This document shows, one piece after another, positions 7,227 through 13,951 of a stretch of 13,951 nt of DNA. The stretch is from CAZBQG01 sp964493945 (GTDB taxonomy: Bacteria; Pseudomonadota; Alphaproteobacteria; Rhodospirillales; UBA2165). Under the pieces are notes generated by a model. That model made no database searches and was not told where the DNA came from. It saw only the letters and a list, made by a program, of their open reading frames with translations. The stretch lies in NCBI GenBank assembly GCA_964493945.1, contig CAZBQG010000109.1:1-13951 (forward strand), given 5' to 3'. Within the stretch, counting starts at the first letter, position 1; every line of letters starts with the position of its first letter. Both the position numbers and the translations under genes were made by a program.

Positions 7227-9860
7227 TCAGTCTTCCTGGGCGGCCGCCGGCTCGCTTTTGGCGGCTTTTTTCTTCTTAGGAGCGGCCTTCTTCTTTTTGG
7301 CGGCAGCTTTCTTCTTTTTTAGCGCCGCTTTCTTTTTCTTGGGCGCTGCCTTCTTACCTTTTTTCTTGGCGTCCAGCAGGGCCACGGCTTCTTCTATGCT
7401 GGGCATTTCCTCGCCCTTTTCCTTGGGCAGGGAGGCGCGCACGCCGCCATGCTGCACATAAGGGCCATAACGCCCGGCGCGGAGCGTGATGGGCTTGCCG
7501 TCGGCGGGATGATTGCCCACCTCCTTGGGTGCGGGCTTGCGGGGCGCATCGGCCAATAGAACCACCGCCCGATTGAGGCCGACACTCAGCACATCATCTT
7601 CCTTGAGGGACACATAGGTTCCGCCCAGGCGGATATAAGGCCCAAAACGCCCCATGCCGGCCTGGATCATCTCGCCCGTTTCCGGATGTATGCCTAAATC
7701 CCTGGGCAGGGCCAGCAGGGCCAGGGCGACATTCAGATCCACGGCGTCGGGATCCATACCCTTGATCAGGGAGGCCCGTTTGGGCTTCTTCTTTCCTTCC
7801 GGCTCACCCAGTTGGACATATTGCCCATAGGGTCCCCGGCGCAAGGTGACCACCAGACCCGCTTCAGGTTCGATGCCCAATTCGTGGGGCGTATTATCCG
7901 CCGGCTGACCATTGCCCTCTTCTCCCTCCGGCACCACCAGGGGCCGGGTATGGCGGCAATCGGGGTATTTGGAGCATCCGATAAAGGCGCCGAAGCGGCC
8001 AATTTTCAGGCTGAGCTGGCCGTCGTCACAGGCCGGGCATTTTCTGGGATCCTCGCCCGCTCCGTTTGGCTTGAAAAAGTGCGCGCCCAGAGTTTCGTTC
8101 AGGGCATCCAACACTTCGCGCACACGCAATTCAGAGGTCTGGGCCACCGCTTCGCTGAAGGCGCCCCAGAAATCGCGCAAGACCGTTTTCCATTGCACAT
8201 GGCCGCCTGAAATTTCATCCAGCTTTTCTTCCAGATCGGCGGTGAAATCATATTCCACATAGCGGGTGAAGAAATTGGACAGAAAGGCGGTCACCAATCG
8301 GCCCCGGTCTTCGGGCATGAAGCGCTTTTTTTCCAGCCGCACATAATCCCGGTTTTGTAAAACCGAGATGATCGAGGCATAGGTGGAGGGCCGGCCAATA
8401 CCCAGCTCTTCCAGTTTCTTGACCAGGCTGGCTTCTGAAAAACGGGGTGGCGGCTGGGTAAAATGCTGCTCGCAATTGACCTCCAGGCGGCTCAATTTTT
8501 CGCCTTCACTGACCTGGGGCAGGATGCGTTCGGCATCCTCGTCTTCGCTATCGTCCCGGCCTTCCCGGTAAAGCTTGAGGAACCCGTCAAAGGCAATCAC
8601 CGAACCGGTGGCGCGTAATGTTACCAGATTGGCGTCCGGTGCATCGGTGGGTGCGCGCAAATCTATGGCCACCTGATCGAGCACGGCGGAGCTCATCTGA
8701 CTGGCCATGGTCCGTTTCCAGATCAGGTCGTAAAGCTTTCTTTGTTCTTCCGGCAATTCACCCAGTTGGCCTGGCTGGCGGGAAATATCCGTGGGGCGGA
8801 TGGCTTCATGAGCTTCCTGGGCGTTTTTCGCCCGGCTTTTATATTCCCGCGCTTTTTCCGGCAAATAAGGGTTACCGTAATTTTGCCCGATAAAGCTGCG
8901 GCAGGCTTGGATGGCCTCGCCGGCGATGGTTACCCCATCGGTCCGCATATAGGTGATCAGGCCGGTCTGTTTGCCGCCGATGGTAACACCTTCATAAAGC
9001 TTCTGGGCGACCTGCATGGTGCGCTGGGCGCCGAAGCCAAGCTTGCGGGCGGCTTCCTGTTGCAGCGTGGAGGTGGTGAAAGGTGCCGCCGGATTGCGCC
9101 TGGCTTTCTTGCGCTCCACCGAGGAGACGGAAAATTCCCTGGCCTCGATGGCCTCACGTGCTTTCGTTGCCGCCGCTTCATCCGTTAAGTCCAGCCGGTC
9201 CAGCTTTTGGCCGTCAAGATGGGTCAGATTGGCGGTGATCTGCTGGGCGCCCGCATTGGCAAACAGCGCCTTGACCGACCAGTATTCCTGGGGATTGAAC
9301 GCATCGATTTCGGATTCCCGTTCGCAGATCAGGCGAAGTGCCACGGATTGCACGCGCCCCGCCGAACGGCTGCCCGGCAATTTGCGCCAAAGCACCGGCG
9401 ACAGCGTAAAACCCACCAGATAATCCAGGGCCCGGCGGGCCAGATAGGCCTCGACCAGTTCGGTGTCCACCTGGCGCGGATTGTCGAAGGCCTCGCGGAT
9501 AGCGCTTTGGGTGATTTCGTTGAAGACCACGCGCTGGACTTCGACGCCGTCCAGCGCCTTCTTCTGGGCCAGCACCTCCTGGACATGCCAGGAAATGGCT
9601 TCGCCTTCACGGTCGGGGTCGGTGGCCAGATAAAGCTTATCGGCTTTTTTTACAGCGGCGGCGATATCGCCAATGCGTTTTTGGGCCTTGCCGTCGATTT
9701 CCCAATCCATGGAAAAATCGGCATCCGGTTTCACGGAGCCACCCGTGGAGGGCAGATCCCGGATATGTCCATAACTGGCAAGCACCACATAACCGCCGCC
9801 CAGATAGCGGTTGATGGTTCTTGCCTTGGCTGGCGATTCTACGACAACAACGTCTGACAT
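7227..9860 (-). CDS. topA: DNA topoisomerase I (type IA)
   Basis: An 877-residue type IA topoisomerase that relaxes negative supercoils by single-strand passage. The TOPRIM domain opens the protein (VVVVESPAKA, Glu8; ATDPDREGEAISWH with Asp81, Asp83, Glu85). The active-site tyrosine is Tyr304 in LITYMRTDG. One Cys4 zinc ribbon follows (CPACDDGQ, then GCSKYPDC). Three C-terminal repeat modules come next, each with an RxGPY/RFGPY-like core (RRGPYGQYV, MGRFGPYIRL, AGRYGPYVQH). The protein ends with a lysine-rich tail of about 45 residues built on a seven-residue repeat, probably a DNA-binding extension. The ATG at 9860 is nine bases after the dprA end; no strong ribosome site is seen. The TGA stop is in the same frame as rnr, four codons ahead of its TTG. 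Confidence 0.96.
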   Translation of the reverse strand: MSDVVVVESPAKARTINRYLGGGYVVLASYGHIRDLPSTGGSVKPDADFSMDWEIDGKAQKRIGDIAAAVKKADKLYLATDPDREGEAISWHVQEVLAQKKALDGVEVQRVVFNEITQSAIREAFDNPRQVDTELVEAYLARRALDYLVGFTLSPVLWRKLPGSRSAGRVQSVALRLICERESEIDAFNPQEYWSVKALFANAGAQQITANLTHLDGQKLDRLDLTDEAAATKAREAIEAREFSVSSVERKKARRNPAAPFTTSTLQQEAARKLGFGAQRTMQVAQKLYEGVTIGGKQTGLITYMRTDGVTIAGEAIQACRSFIGQNYGNPYLPEKAREYKSRAKNAQEAHEAIRPTDISRQPGQLGELPEEQRKLYDLIWKRTMASQMSSAVLDQVAIDLRAPTDAPDANLVTLRATGSVIAFDGFLKLYREGRDDSEDEDAERILPQVSEGEKLSRLEVNCEQHFTQPPPRFSEASLVKKLEELGIGRPSTYASIISVLQNRDYVRLEKKRFMPEDRGRLVTAFLSNFFTRYVEYDFTADLEEKLDEISGGHVQWKTVLRDFWGAFSEAVAQTSELRVREVLDALNETLGAHFFKPNGAGEDPRKCPACDDGQLSLKIGRFGAFIGCSKYPDCRHTRPLVVPEGEEGNGQPADNTPHELGIEPEAGLVVTLRRGPYGQYVQLGEPEGKKKPKRASLIKGMDPDAVDLNVALALLALPRDLGIHPETGEMIQAGMGRFGPYIRLGGTYVSLKEDDVLSVGLNRAVVLLADAPRKPAPKEVGNHPADGKPITLRAGRYGPYVQHGGVRASLPKEKGEEMPSIEEAVALLDAKKKGKKAAPKKKKAALKKKKAAAKKKKAAPKKKKAAKSEPAAAQED
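7266..7349 (-). repeat. Four-copy 21-bp (7-residue) repeat coding the TopA lysine tail
   Basis: Residues 838-865 of TopA are four heptads: AAPKKKK, AALKKKK, AAAKKKK, AAPKKKK. The DNA copies vary in AAA/AAG use, so they are degenerate at the base level. Such tails vary in length between species and add positive charge. The second copy contains the heptamer AAAAAAG (7320-7314) in the phase A-AAA-AAG. Confidence 0.85.
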
Positions 9861-9869
9861 GAGCGAGTA

Positions 9870-10996
9870 TCAAATGTCCCCAATAAGAGAAGCCTGGTTG
9901 CCCGGATGCCTCTCCAATTTGGATGCGAGTTCCAATTCCAGGAGGATCGTTGACACCACAGCAGAGGACATTTGGCATTGCCGGATGAGTTCGTCAACCG
10001 CCACCGGCGTTGGAGAGAGATAATTTTTTAAGGCCCGGCGCGCATCAGCCAACGCACCCTCGTCGGGTTGGGCGGAGAATTTTCTTTAATTTCAAAGGGT
10101 TCCCTTTCTCCCAGCACCGTGGCAAAGAGGTCGTTCAGCAGGGAAATAATTTCCTCGGCCGATTCCACCAAATGGGCGCCTTGGCGGATGAGATTGTTGG
10201 CGCCCCGCGCTCTAGGGTCCAGGGGCGATCCGGGAACGGCGAAAATTTCCCTGTTCTGTTCCAGGGCCAGCCTGGCCGTAATCAATGAGCCGGCCCGCAA
10301 GGCCGCCTCGATCGCCACCACACCCATGGCCATGCCCGAAATGATCCGGTTTCGTTTTGGAAAATGCCTGGCCTTGGGCACCGTGCCCGGCGGCATTTCC
10401 GAGATGACGGCGCCCGTTTGCAGCAATTTTTCGTATGGTTTTTCATTTTCCTTGGGGTAAGGGACATCGACGCCGCCGGCCAGGACGGCGGCAGTACCTG
10501 TCTTCAGGGCACCTTCATGGGCCCTGCCATCCACTCCCCTGGCCATGCCCGAAACAACCAGAAATCCCGCCTCTCCCAGTTCCCGGGCGAACCTGTTGGC
10601 CAGTTTCCCGCCATTGATCGATGCGTTGCGGGTGCCGACGATGGCGATTGCCCGTTTGTTGAGGAGCACCGCATGACCCAACACGCTGATCAGGGGTGGC
10701 GCGTCCTCGGTCTGGGTCAGCTGGGGCGGATAGGCCGCTTCGCCGCACCCAATTACAGTTGCGCCCAGAGCATTAAACCTGTCCAATTCCTCTTCGGCCT
10801 GGGCCCTGGCGCCCACCCGGATGCGTCCCGCGCCGCCGCGCTTGGCCAGTTCGGGCAAGACGTCGATGGCCCGCCCGGCGGAACCGAAGCGCTCGAGAAG
10901 CCTATAAAAAGTAATGGGCCCAACATTCTGGCTGCGGATCAGGCGCAGCCAGTCAATTTTCTCATCGCTTGAAAGGGTCTTTTGTCTCTCGCTCAT
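9870..10996 (-). pseudogene. dprA: DNA-processing protein DprA, frameshifted before its winged-helix domain
   Basis: DprA loads RecA on incoming single-stranded DNA during transformation. Seen here: an N-terminal helical region (EKIDWLRLIRSQNVGP), the Rossmann-like core (VGTRNASINGGKLAN, VVSGMARGVDGRAH, FPKRNRIISG, EIFAVPGSPLDPRARG) and, in a different frame, the C-terminal winged-helix domain (DARRALKNYL, VDELIRQCQMSS, LLELELASKLERHPGN). The first frame ends early at 10028-10030; the second ends at 9870. Adding one base near the A4 run (10083-10080 on the minus strand) gives a continuous protein of about 375 residues, the usual size. I start at ATG 10996 (MSERQKTL); a longer reading from 11104 would overlap plsY by 74 bases. 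TTGACA (11034-11029) overlapping the plsY stop could be a -35 element. As read, the protein keeps the DNA-binding core but lacks the winged helix. Confidence 0.82.
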
Positions 10997-11030
10997 TACG
11001 CGCGAGCATGGTTCATGGCACCGGGCGCTG

Positions 11031-11645
11031 TCAAGTAGCTTTGCTTCCGATCCGGCTTTCCCGTCCCTGCACAAGGCGGGCGATATTGGCATGATGGCGG
11101 GCAAATCCCAGAAGGCAGAGGATCAGGGCCAGCAAAGCATGGGACGTGTCGGACTGCCACCAGGCATAGGCTGGAGCCACGGCAAAGGCGGCCAGGGCGG
11201 CCAGGGAGGAATAGCGCGACACCAGGGCAACCACCAGCCAGATAAGGCCGGCGGTCAGCGCGACCGGCCAGGCAATGGCCAGCAGAACGCCGAAGGAGGT
11301 GGCTACGCCCTTGCCACCCTTAAAATTGAGCCAGAGCGTGAAATCATGGCCGAGAACGGCGAACAATCCGGCCCATAGGGTCAGTTCAACGCCCCACAGT
11401 TGGTTGGCCACCAGCACCGCCGCCGCCCCCTTGCCCGCGTCCAACAAAACTGTGAGGAAGGCAAGGCCCTTGGAGCCGGTGCGCAAGACATTGGTGGCCC
11501 CCACACTGCCCGATCCAACCTGGCGCAGATCACCCAGCCCTTTGGCCCGGGTGAGCAACAACCCAAAGGGAATGGAGCCGGCCAGATAGGCGCCCAGAAT
11601 AACCAGCAGATGGGTCTGGCCGAAATTGTTAAATAAGGCTTCCAT
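11031..11645 (-). CDS. plsY: Glycerol-3-phosphate acyltransferase PlsY
   Basis: A 204-residue inner-membrane enzyme that moves the acyl group from acyl-phosphate (made by PlsX) to sn-glycerol-3-phosphate, the first committed step of phospholipid synthesis. The three family loop motifs are intact: GSIPFGLLLTRAKG near residues 24-37, GSGSVGATNVLR near 44-55, and GHDFTLWLNFKGGKGVATS near 98-116. About five hydrophobic helices separate them. The ATG at 11645 is six bases after the pyrC stop, so it is probably co-transcribed with the pyr genes. No strong Shine-Dalgarno is seen, which suggests translational coupling. The length is typical. Confidence 0.95.
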   Translation of the reverse strand: MEALFNNFGQTHLLVILGAYLAGSIPFGLLLTRAKGLGDLRQVGSGSVGATNVLRTGSKGLAFLTVLLDAGKGAAAVLVANQLWGVELTLWAGLFAVLGHDFTLWLNFKGGKGVATSFGVLLAIAWPVALTAGLIWLVVALVSRYSSLAALAAFAVAPAYAWWQSDTSHALLALILCLLGFARHHANIARLVQGRESRIGSKAT

Positions 11646-11651
11646 GGCGCT

Positions 11652-12959
11652 TTAATCCGCCAGTTCGAAGACCGTGCGCCCATCGATGACGGTCCGGAGT
11701 ACGCGCCCCTGGACGGGCCTCTCATCGAAGGGGGAATTCTTGGATTTGCTCATCAGGATATCCGCATCGATGCGCCAGCCCCGGTCGGGATCAAACAAGG
11801 CGAGGTCGGCCGGCGCGCCAGGCGCCAGACGTCCGGCGGTCAATCCCATGAGCCGGGCCGGTGTGGCGGTCAGTTTGTCCAGCAAATCAAGCATGCCCAG
11901 ATGGCCCTCATGATAAAGTTCCAGGCTGACCGGCAGCAGGGTTTCCAGGCCGACGCCGCCGATGGCCGCCTGCACGAAAGGCAGGCGGGTACTATCTTCA
12001 TCCTGGGGCGCATGGTCCGATGCGATAGCATCCACCGTGCCATCCACCAGGCCCTGGATCACGGCCAAGCGGTCGCTTTCGCCCCTGAGCGGCGGCGAGA
12101 GCTTGGCATATGTCCGGTAATTGCCGACCGAGGTTTCATTGAGTGCGAAATAAGGCGGTGAGGTGTCGCAGGTGACTTCCAGCCCCCTGGCTTTGGCCTG
12201 GCGGATGGCCTCTATGGCGCCGGCCGTGGAAACATGGGCGAAATGAAGCCGCCCGCCGGTCAGTTCCAGAAGCCTGATATCCCGCTCAACCAGGATCAGC
12301 TCGGCCATGGGCGGGATGCCCGGCAAACCCAGCCGGGTGGCCACCTCGCCTTCATTCATGGCGCCGCCCCTGGCCAGGCTCGGATCTTCCGGATGCTGCA
12401 CAATCAAAAGGTCAAATGTGCGGGCATAATCCAGCGCCCGGCGCATCATCCTGGTATCGGCGATAGCCCGCCCGCCGTCGGTGAAGGCGACGGCACCGGC
12501 TTCCGCCAGAATGCCCAATTCAGCCAGATCCGTGCCGGCCAGCCCCTTGGTCACGGCGCCGTAGGGATAGACCTTGGCGAGGCCGATCTGGCGTGCCCGG
12601 CGGGCGACGAATTCGACCACCGACATGTCATCGATGACCGGGTCCGTATCGGGCAGGCAGACCATGCTGGCCACGCCGCCCGCCGTCGCCGCCCGCCCGG
12701 CCGACAGGATGGTTCCCTTATGTTCCTCGCCGGGCTCGCGGATTTGTACCCGCATATCCACCAGACCCGGCGCCAGGCAATATCCGCCGCAATCCACCAC
12801 CAGCGCATCATCCGGTAGGCCACCGGCGAACAGGTCCTTGCCCAGCTCCAAAATGCTCTCGCCTTCCGTGAGCAGGGTGCCCGGTCCGTCCAACCCGGAC
12901 GCCGGATCCATCAGATGGGCATTCACATACGCGACACGGGGTGGGCTCTGTTCGTTCAT
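11652..12959 (-). CDS. pyrC: Dihydroorotase-like protein (PyrC family) with altered metal ligands
   Basis: A 435-residue amidohydrolase-fold protein of the class I dihydroorotase family, which closes carbamoyl-aspartate to dihydroorotate in pyrimidine synthesis. The usual first metal motif HxH before REPG is R70-V-Q72 here (LVDMRVQIREPG). Other metal-site positions remain: Asp161 (FTDGG), His189 (VQHPED), His242 (FAHVSTA) and Asp315 (ASDHAPQ). The loss of both histidines recalls the inactive PyrC' partners that support aspartate carbamoyltransferase assembly in Pseudomonas; I recall RVQ-type sequences as common in related alphaproteobacteria, so this is not a fresh mutation. The start chosen is ATG 12959, one base after the pyrB stop; an ATG at 12980 would overlap pyrB. 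It may be structural rather than catalytic. Confidence 0.88.
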   Translation of the reverse strand: MNEQSPPRVAYVNAHLMDPASGLDGPGTLLTEGESILELGKDLFAGGLPDDALVVDCGGYCLAPGLVDMRVQIREPGEEHKGTILSAGRAATAGGVASMVCLPDTDPVIDDMSVVEFVARRARQIGLAKVYPYGAVTKGLAGTDLAELGILAEAGAVAFTDGGRAIADTRMMRRALDYARTFDLLIVQHPEDPSLARGGAMNEGEVATRLGLPGIPPMAELILVERDIRLLELTGGRLHFAHVSTAGAIEAIRQAKARGLEVTCDTSPPYFALNETSVGNYRTYAKLSPPLRGESDRLAVIQGLVDGTVDAIASDHAPQDEDSTRLPFVQAAIGGVGLETLLPVSLELYHEGHLGMLDLLDKLTATPARLMGLTAGRLAPGAPADLALFDPDRGWRIDADILMSKSKNSPFDERPVQGRVLRTVIDGRTVFELAD

Positions 12960-12960
12960 C

Positions 12961-13926
12961 TTATGCCTTCTCCACCCCATCGCCGCCTGCTGCCGTGAGC
13001 AGTTCCAGGCAGGCCATGCGCACGGCGACGCCCATTTCCACCTGCTCGCGGATGACGCTACGGCTGAAATCGTCGGCCACCACCGAATCGATCTCCACGC
13101 CCCGGTTGGCGGGCCCCGGATGCATGATCAGGGCATCGGGTTTGGCCACCGCCAGCTTGGCGTAATCGAGACCAAAAAAGTGGAAATATTCGCGGATGGA
13201 AGGGAAGAAATTACCTTCCATGCGTTCGCTTTGCAGGCGCAGCATCATGACGATATCGCAATCGGCCAGGCCTTCGGACATGTCGTAAAAAATCTCGGCG
13301 CCCAGGGCCTCGATGGACGGCGGCAGCAAGGTGCGGGGCGCGATCAGCCGCACGCGGGCACCCATGGTGACTAACAGATGAATGTTGGAGCGGGCCACCC
13401 GTGAATGGAGGATATCGCCGCAAATGGCCACCGAAAGCCCTTCCAGCCCGCCCCTGCGGCGGCGGATGGTCAGGGCATCCAGCAGGGCCTGGGTCGGATG
13501 TTCATGGCTGCCGTCGCCTGCGTTGATGACGGCGCAATTGACCTTTTCGGACAAGAGCTGCGCGGCGCCCGAATAGGGATGGCGCACGACCAAAACATCC
13601 GGGTGCATGGCATTCAGGGTCATGGCCGTATCGATCAGGGTTTCCCCCTTGCCGATGGCGCTGGTCTCGACCGACATGTTGATCACATCGGCGCCAAGGC
13701 GCTTGCCGGCCAGCTCGAACGAGGTGCGGGTGCGCGTCGAATTCTCGAAAAAAAGATTGATAACCGTGCGCCCGCGCAACACATCGCGCTTTTTCTCGGC
13801 ACCCCGGTTGAGTGCCACATAGACCTCGGAGCGGTCCAGCAACAGGCTGATCTCGTCAGGCGACAGGCCCTCGATGCCAAGAAGATGGCGATGCTGGAAA
13901 TTGGCAATGACTGGGCGGTCGGCCAT
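12961..13926 (-). CDS. pyrB: Aspartate carbamoyltransferase catalytic subunit
   Basis: A 321-residue cytosolic enzyme joining carbamoyl phosphate and aspartate, the committed step of pyrimidine synthesis. All main signatures are intact: the carbamoyl-phosphate loop STRTR (63-67) in FFENSTRTRTSFELAGKR, the K-G-E of IGKGETL (Lys93), HPTQALLD (143-150), RLQ (230-232) and HPGPANRGVEI (269-279). No regulatory PyrI subunit is next to it; instead a PyrC-type partner follows directly, as in the PyrB-PyrC complexes of other bacteria. The ATG at 13926 is 25 bases from the window edge, so the promoter is mostly outside; a TATAGT on the minus strand at 13938-13933 could be a -10 element. No lesion is visible. 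Confidence 0.96.
   Translation of the reverse strand: MADRPVIANFQHRHLLGIEGLSPDEISLLLDRSEVYVALNRGAEKKRDVLRGRTVINLFFENSTRTRTSFELAGKRLGADVINMSVETSAIGKGETLIDTAMTLNAMHPDVLVVRHPYSGAAQLLSEKVNCAVINAGDGSHEHPTQALLDALTIRRRRGGLEGLSVAICGDILHSRVARSNIHLLVTMGARVRLIAPRTLLPPSIEALGAEIFYDMSEGLADCDIVMMLRLQSERMEGNFFPSIREYFHFFGLDYAKLAVAKPDALIMHPGPANRGVEIDSVVADDFSRSVIREQVEMGVAVRMACLELLTAAGGDGVEKA
12966..12973 (-). promoter_or_regulatory. Shine-Dalgarno site that decides the pyrC start
   Basis: On the minus strand GGAGAAGG lies inside the last codons of pyrB, six bases upstream of the ATG at 12959. It supports that ATG rather than the one at 12980, which lies upstream of the site, and points to translational coupling of pyrB and pyrC. 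Confidence 0.6.
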
Positions 13927-13951
13927 GAAATGCGACTATAGGGCGGCTTTG

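Noticed and set aside
7227..7229. TGA between topA and rnr as a selenocysteine codon
   Set aside because: No cysteine-type active site or downstream hairpin fits, and both flanking proteins end or begin naturally there.
9207..9857. Plus-strand open frame of 216 codons opposite the start of topA
   Set aside because: It is antisense to the TOPRIM-coding region and has no recognisable domain.
10997..11104. Longer dprA start at 11104
   Set aside because: It overlaps plsY by 74 bases and adds a non-conserved N-terminus; ATG 10996 gives the normal length.
12960..12980. Longer pyrC start at 12980
   Set aside because: It would overlap pyrB by 20 bases and places the GGAGAAGG ribosome site inside the coding region; the ATG at 12959 is correctly spaced from it.
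12574..13374. Plus-strand open frame of 266 codons across the pyrC-pyrB junction
   Set aside because: It is antisense to two conserved genes with intact motifs; open antisense frames are common in GC-rich DNA.

Overview
The window looks like chromosomal core-genome DNA from a GC-rich alphaproteobacterium, most likely Rhodospirillales-like. The evidence is the gene order pyrB-pyrC-plsY-dprA-topA-rnr on one strand close to rpmG and a divK-type response regulator. The protein style agrees: a DivK-like receiver, a dihydroorotase reading RVQ in place of HxH, and a TopA with a lysine-rich tail. No mobile element, rRNA, tRNA or CRISPR array is visible. The longest gap between annotated genes is about 154 bp.

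Layout from left to right. (1) 96-962 (-) is an alpha/beta hydrolase, divergent from (2) 1117-2178 (+), an Ldh2-family malate/lactate-type dehydrogenase. Two bases after that follows (3) 2181-2878 (+), a Crp/Fnr-type regulator broken by an in-frame TAG and a 1-nt frameshift. (4) 2983-3348 (+) is the DivK-type receiver, whose only sensible start is ATA. It is stop-to-stop convergent with (5) rpmG (3349-3516, -). (6) 3619-5181 (-) is a lipoprotein-type S41/C-terminal processing peptidase. (7) 5256-7217 (-) is RNase R without its N-terminal HTH domain. (8) 7227-9860 (-) is DNA topoisomerase I. (9) 9870-10996 (-) is DprA with its winged-helix domain shifted out of frame. (10) plsY, (11) pyrC and (12) pyrB (11031-13926, -) complete a tightly packed block.

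The minus-strand block from pyrB to rnr has gaps of 1 to about 34 nt and probably forms one long transcription unit. It joins pyrimidine synthesis (PyrB with a PyrC-like partner), phospholipid acyl transfer (PlsY), DNA processing (DprA), supercoiling control (TopA) and RNA decay (RNase R). The Ldh2-Crp pair looks like a small plus-strand metabolic operon whose regulator has been lost.

No new defence or mobile system was found. The main oddities are four lesions or non-canonical signals in otherwise conserved genes: two in crp, one at the divK start and one in dprA. Two of them are apparent 1-nt losses at mononucleotide runs. Real gene decay and consensus sequence error are both possible, and raw reads would separate them. 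Other points of interest are the shortened RNase R lying in the same frame as topA behind a single TGA, a dnaX-type slippery heptamer inside the topA lysine tail, and the PyrC with altered metal ligands.
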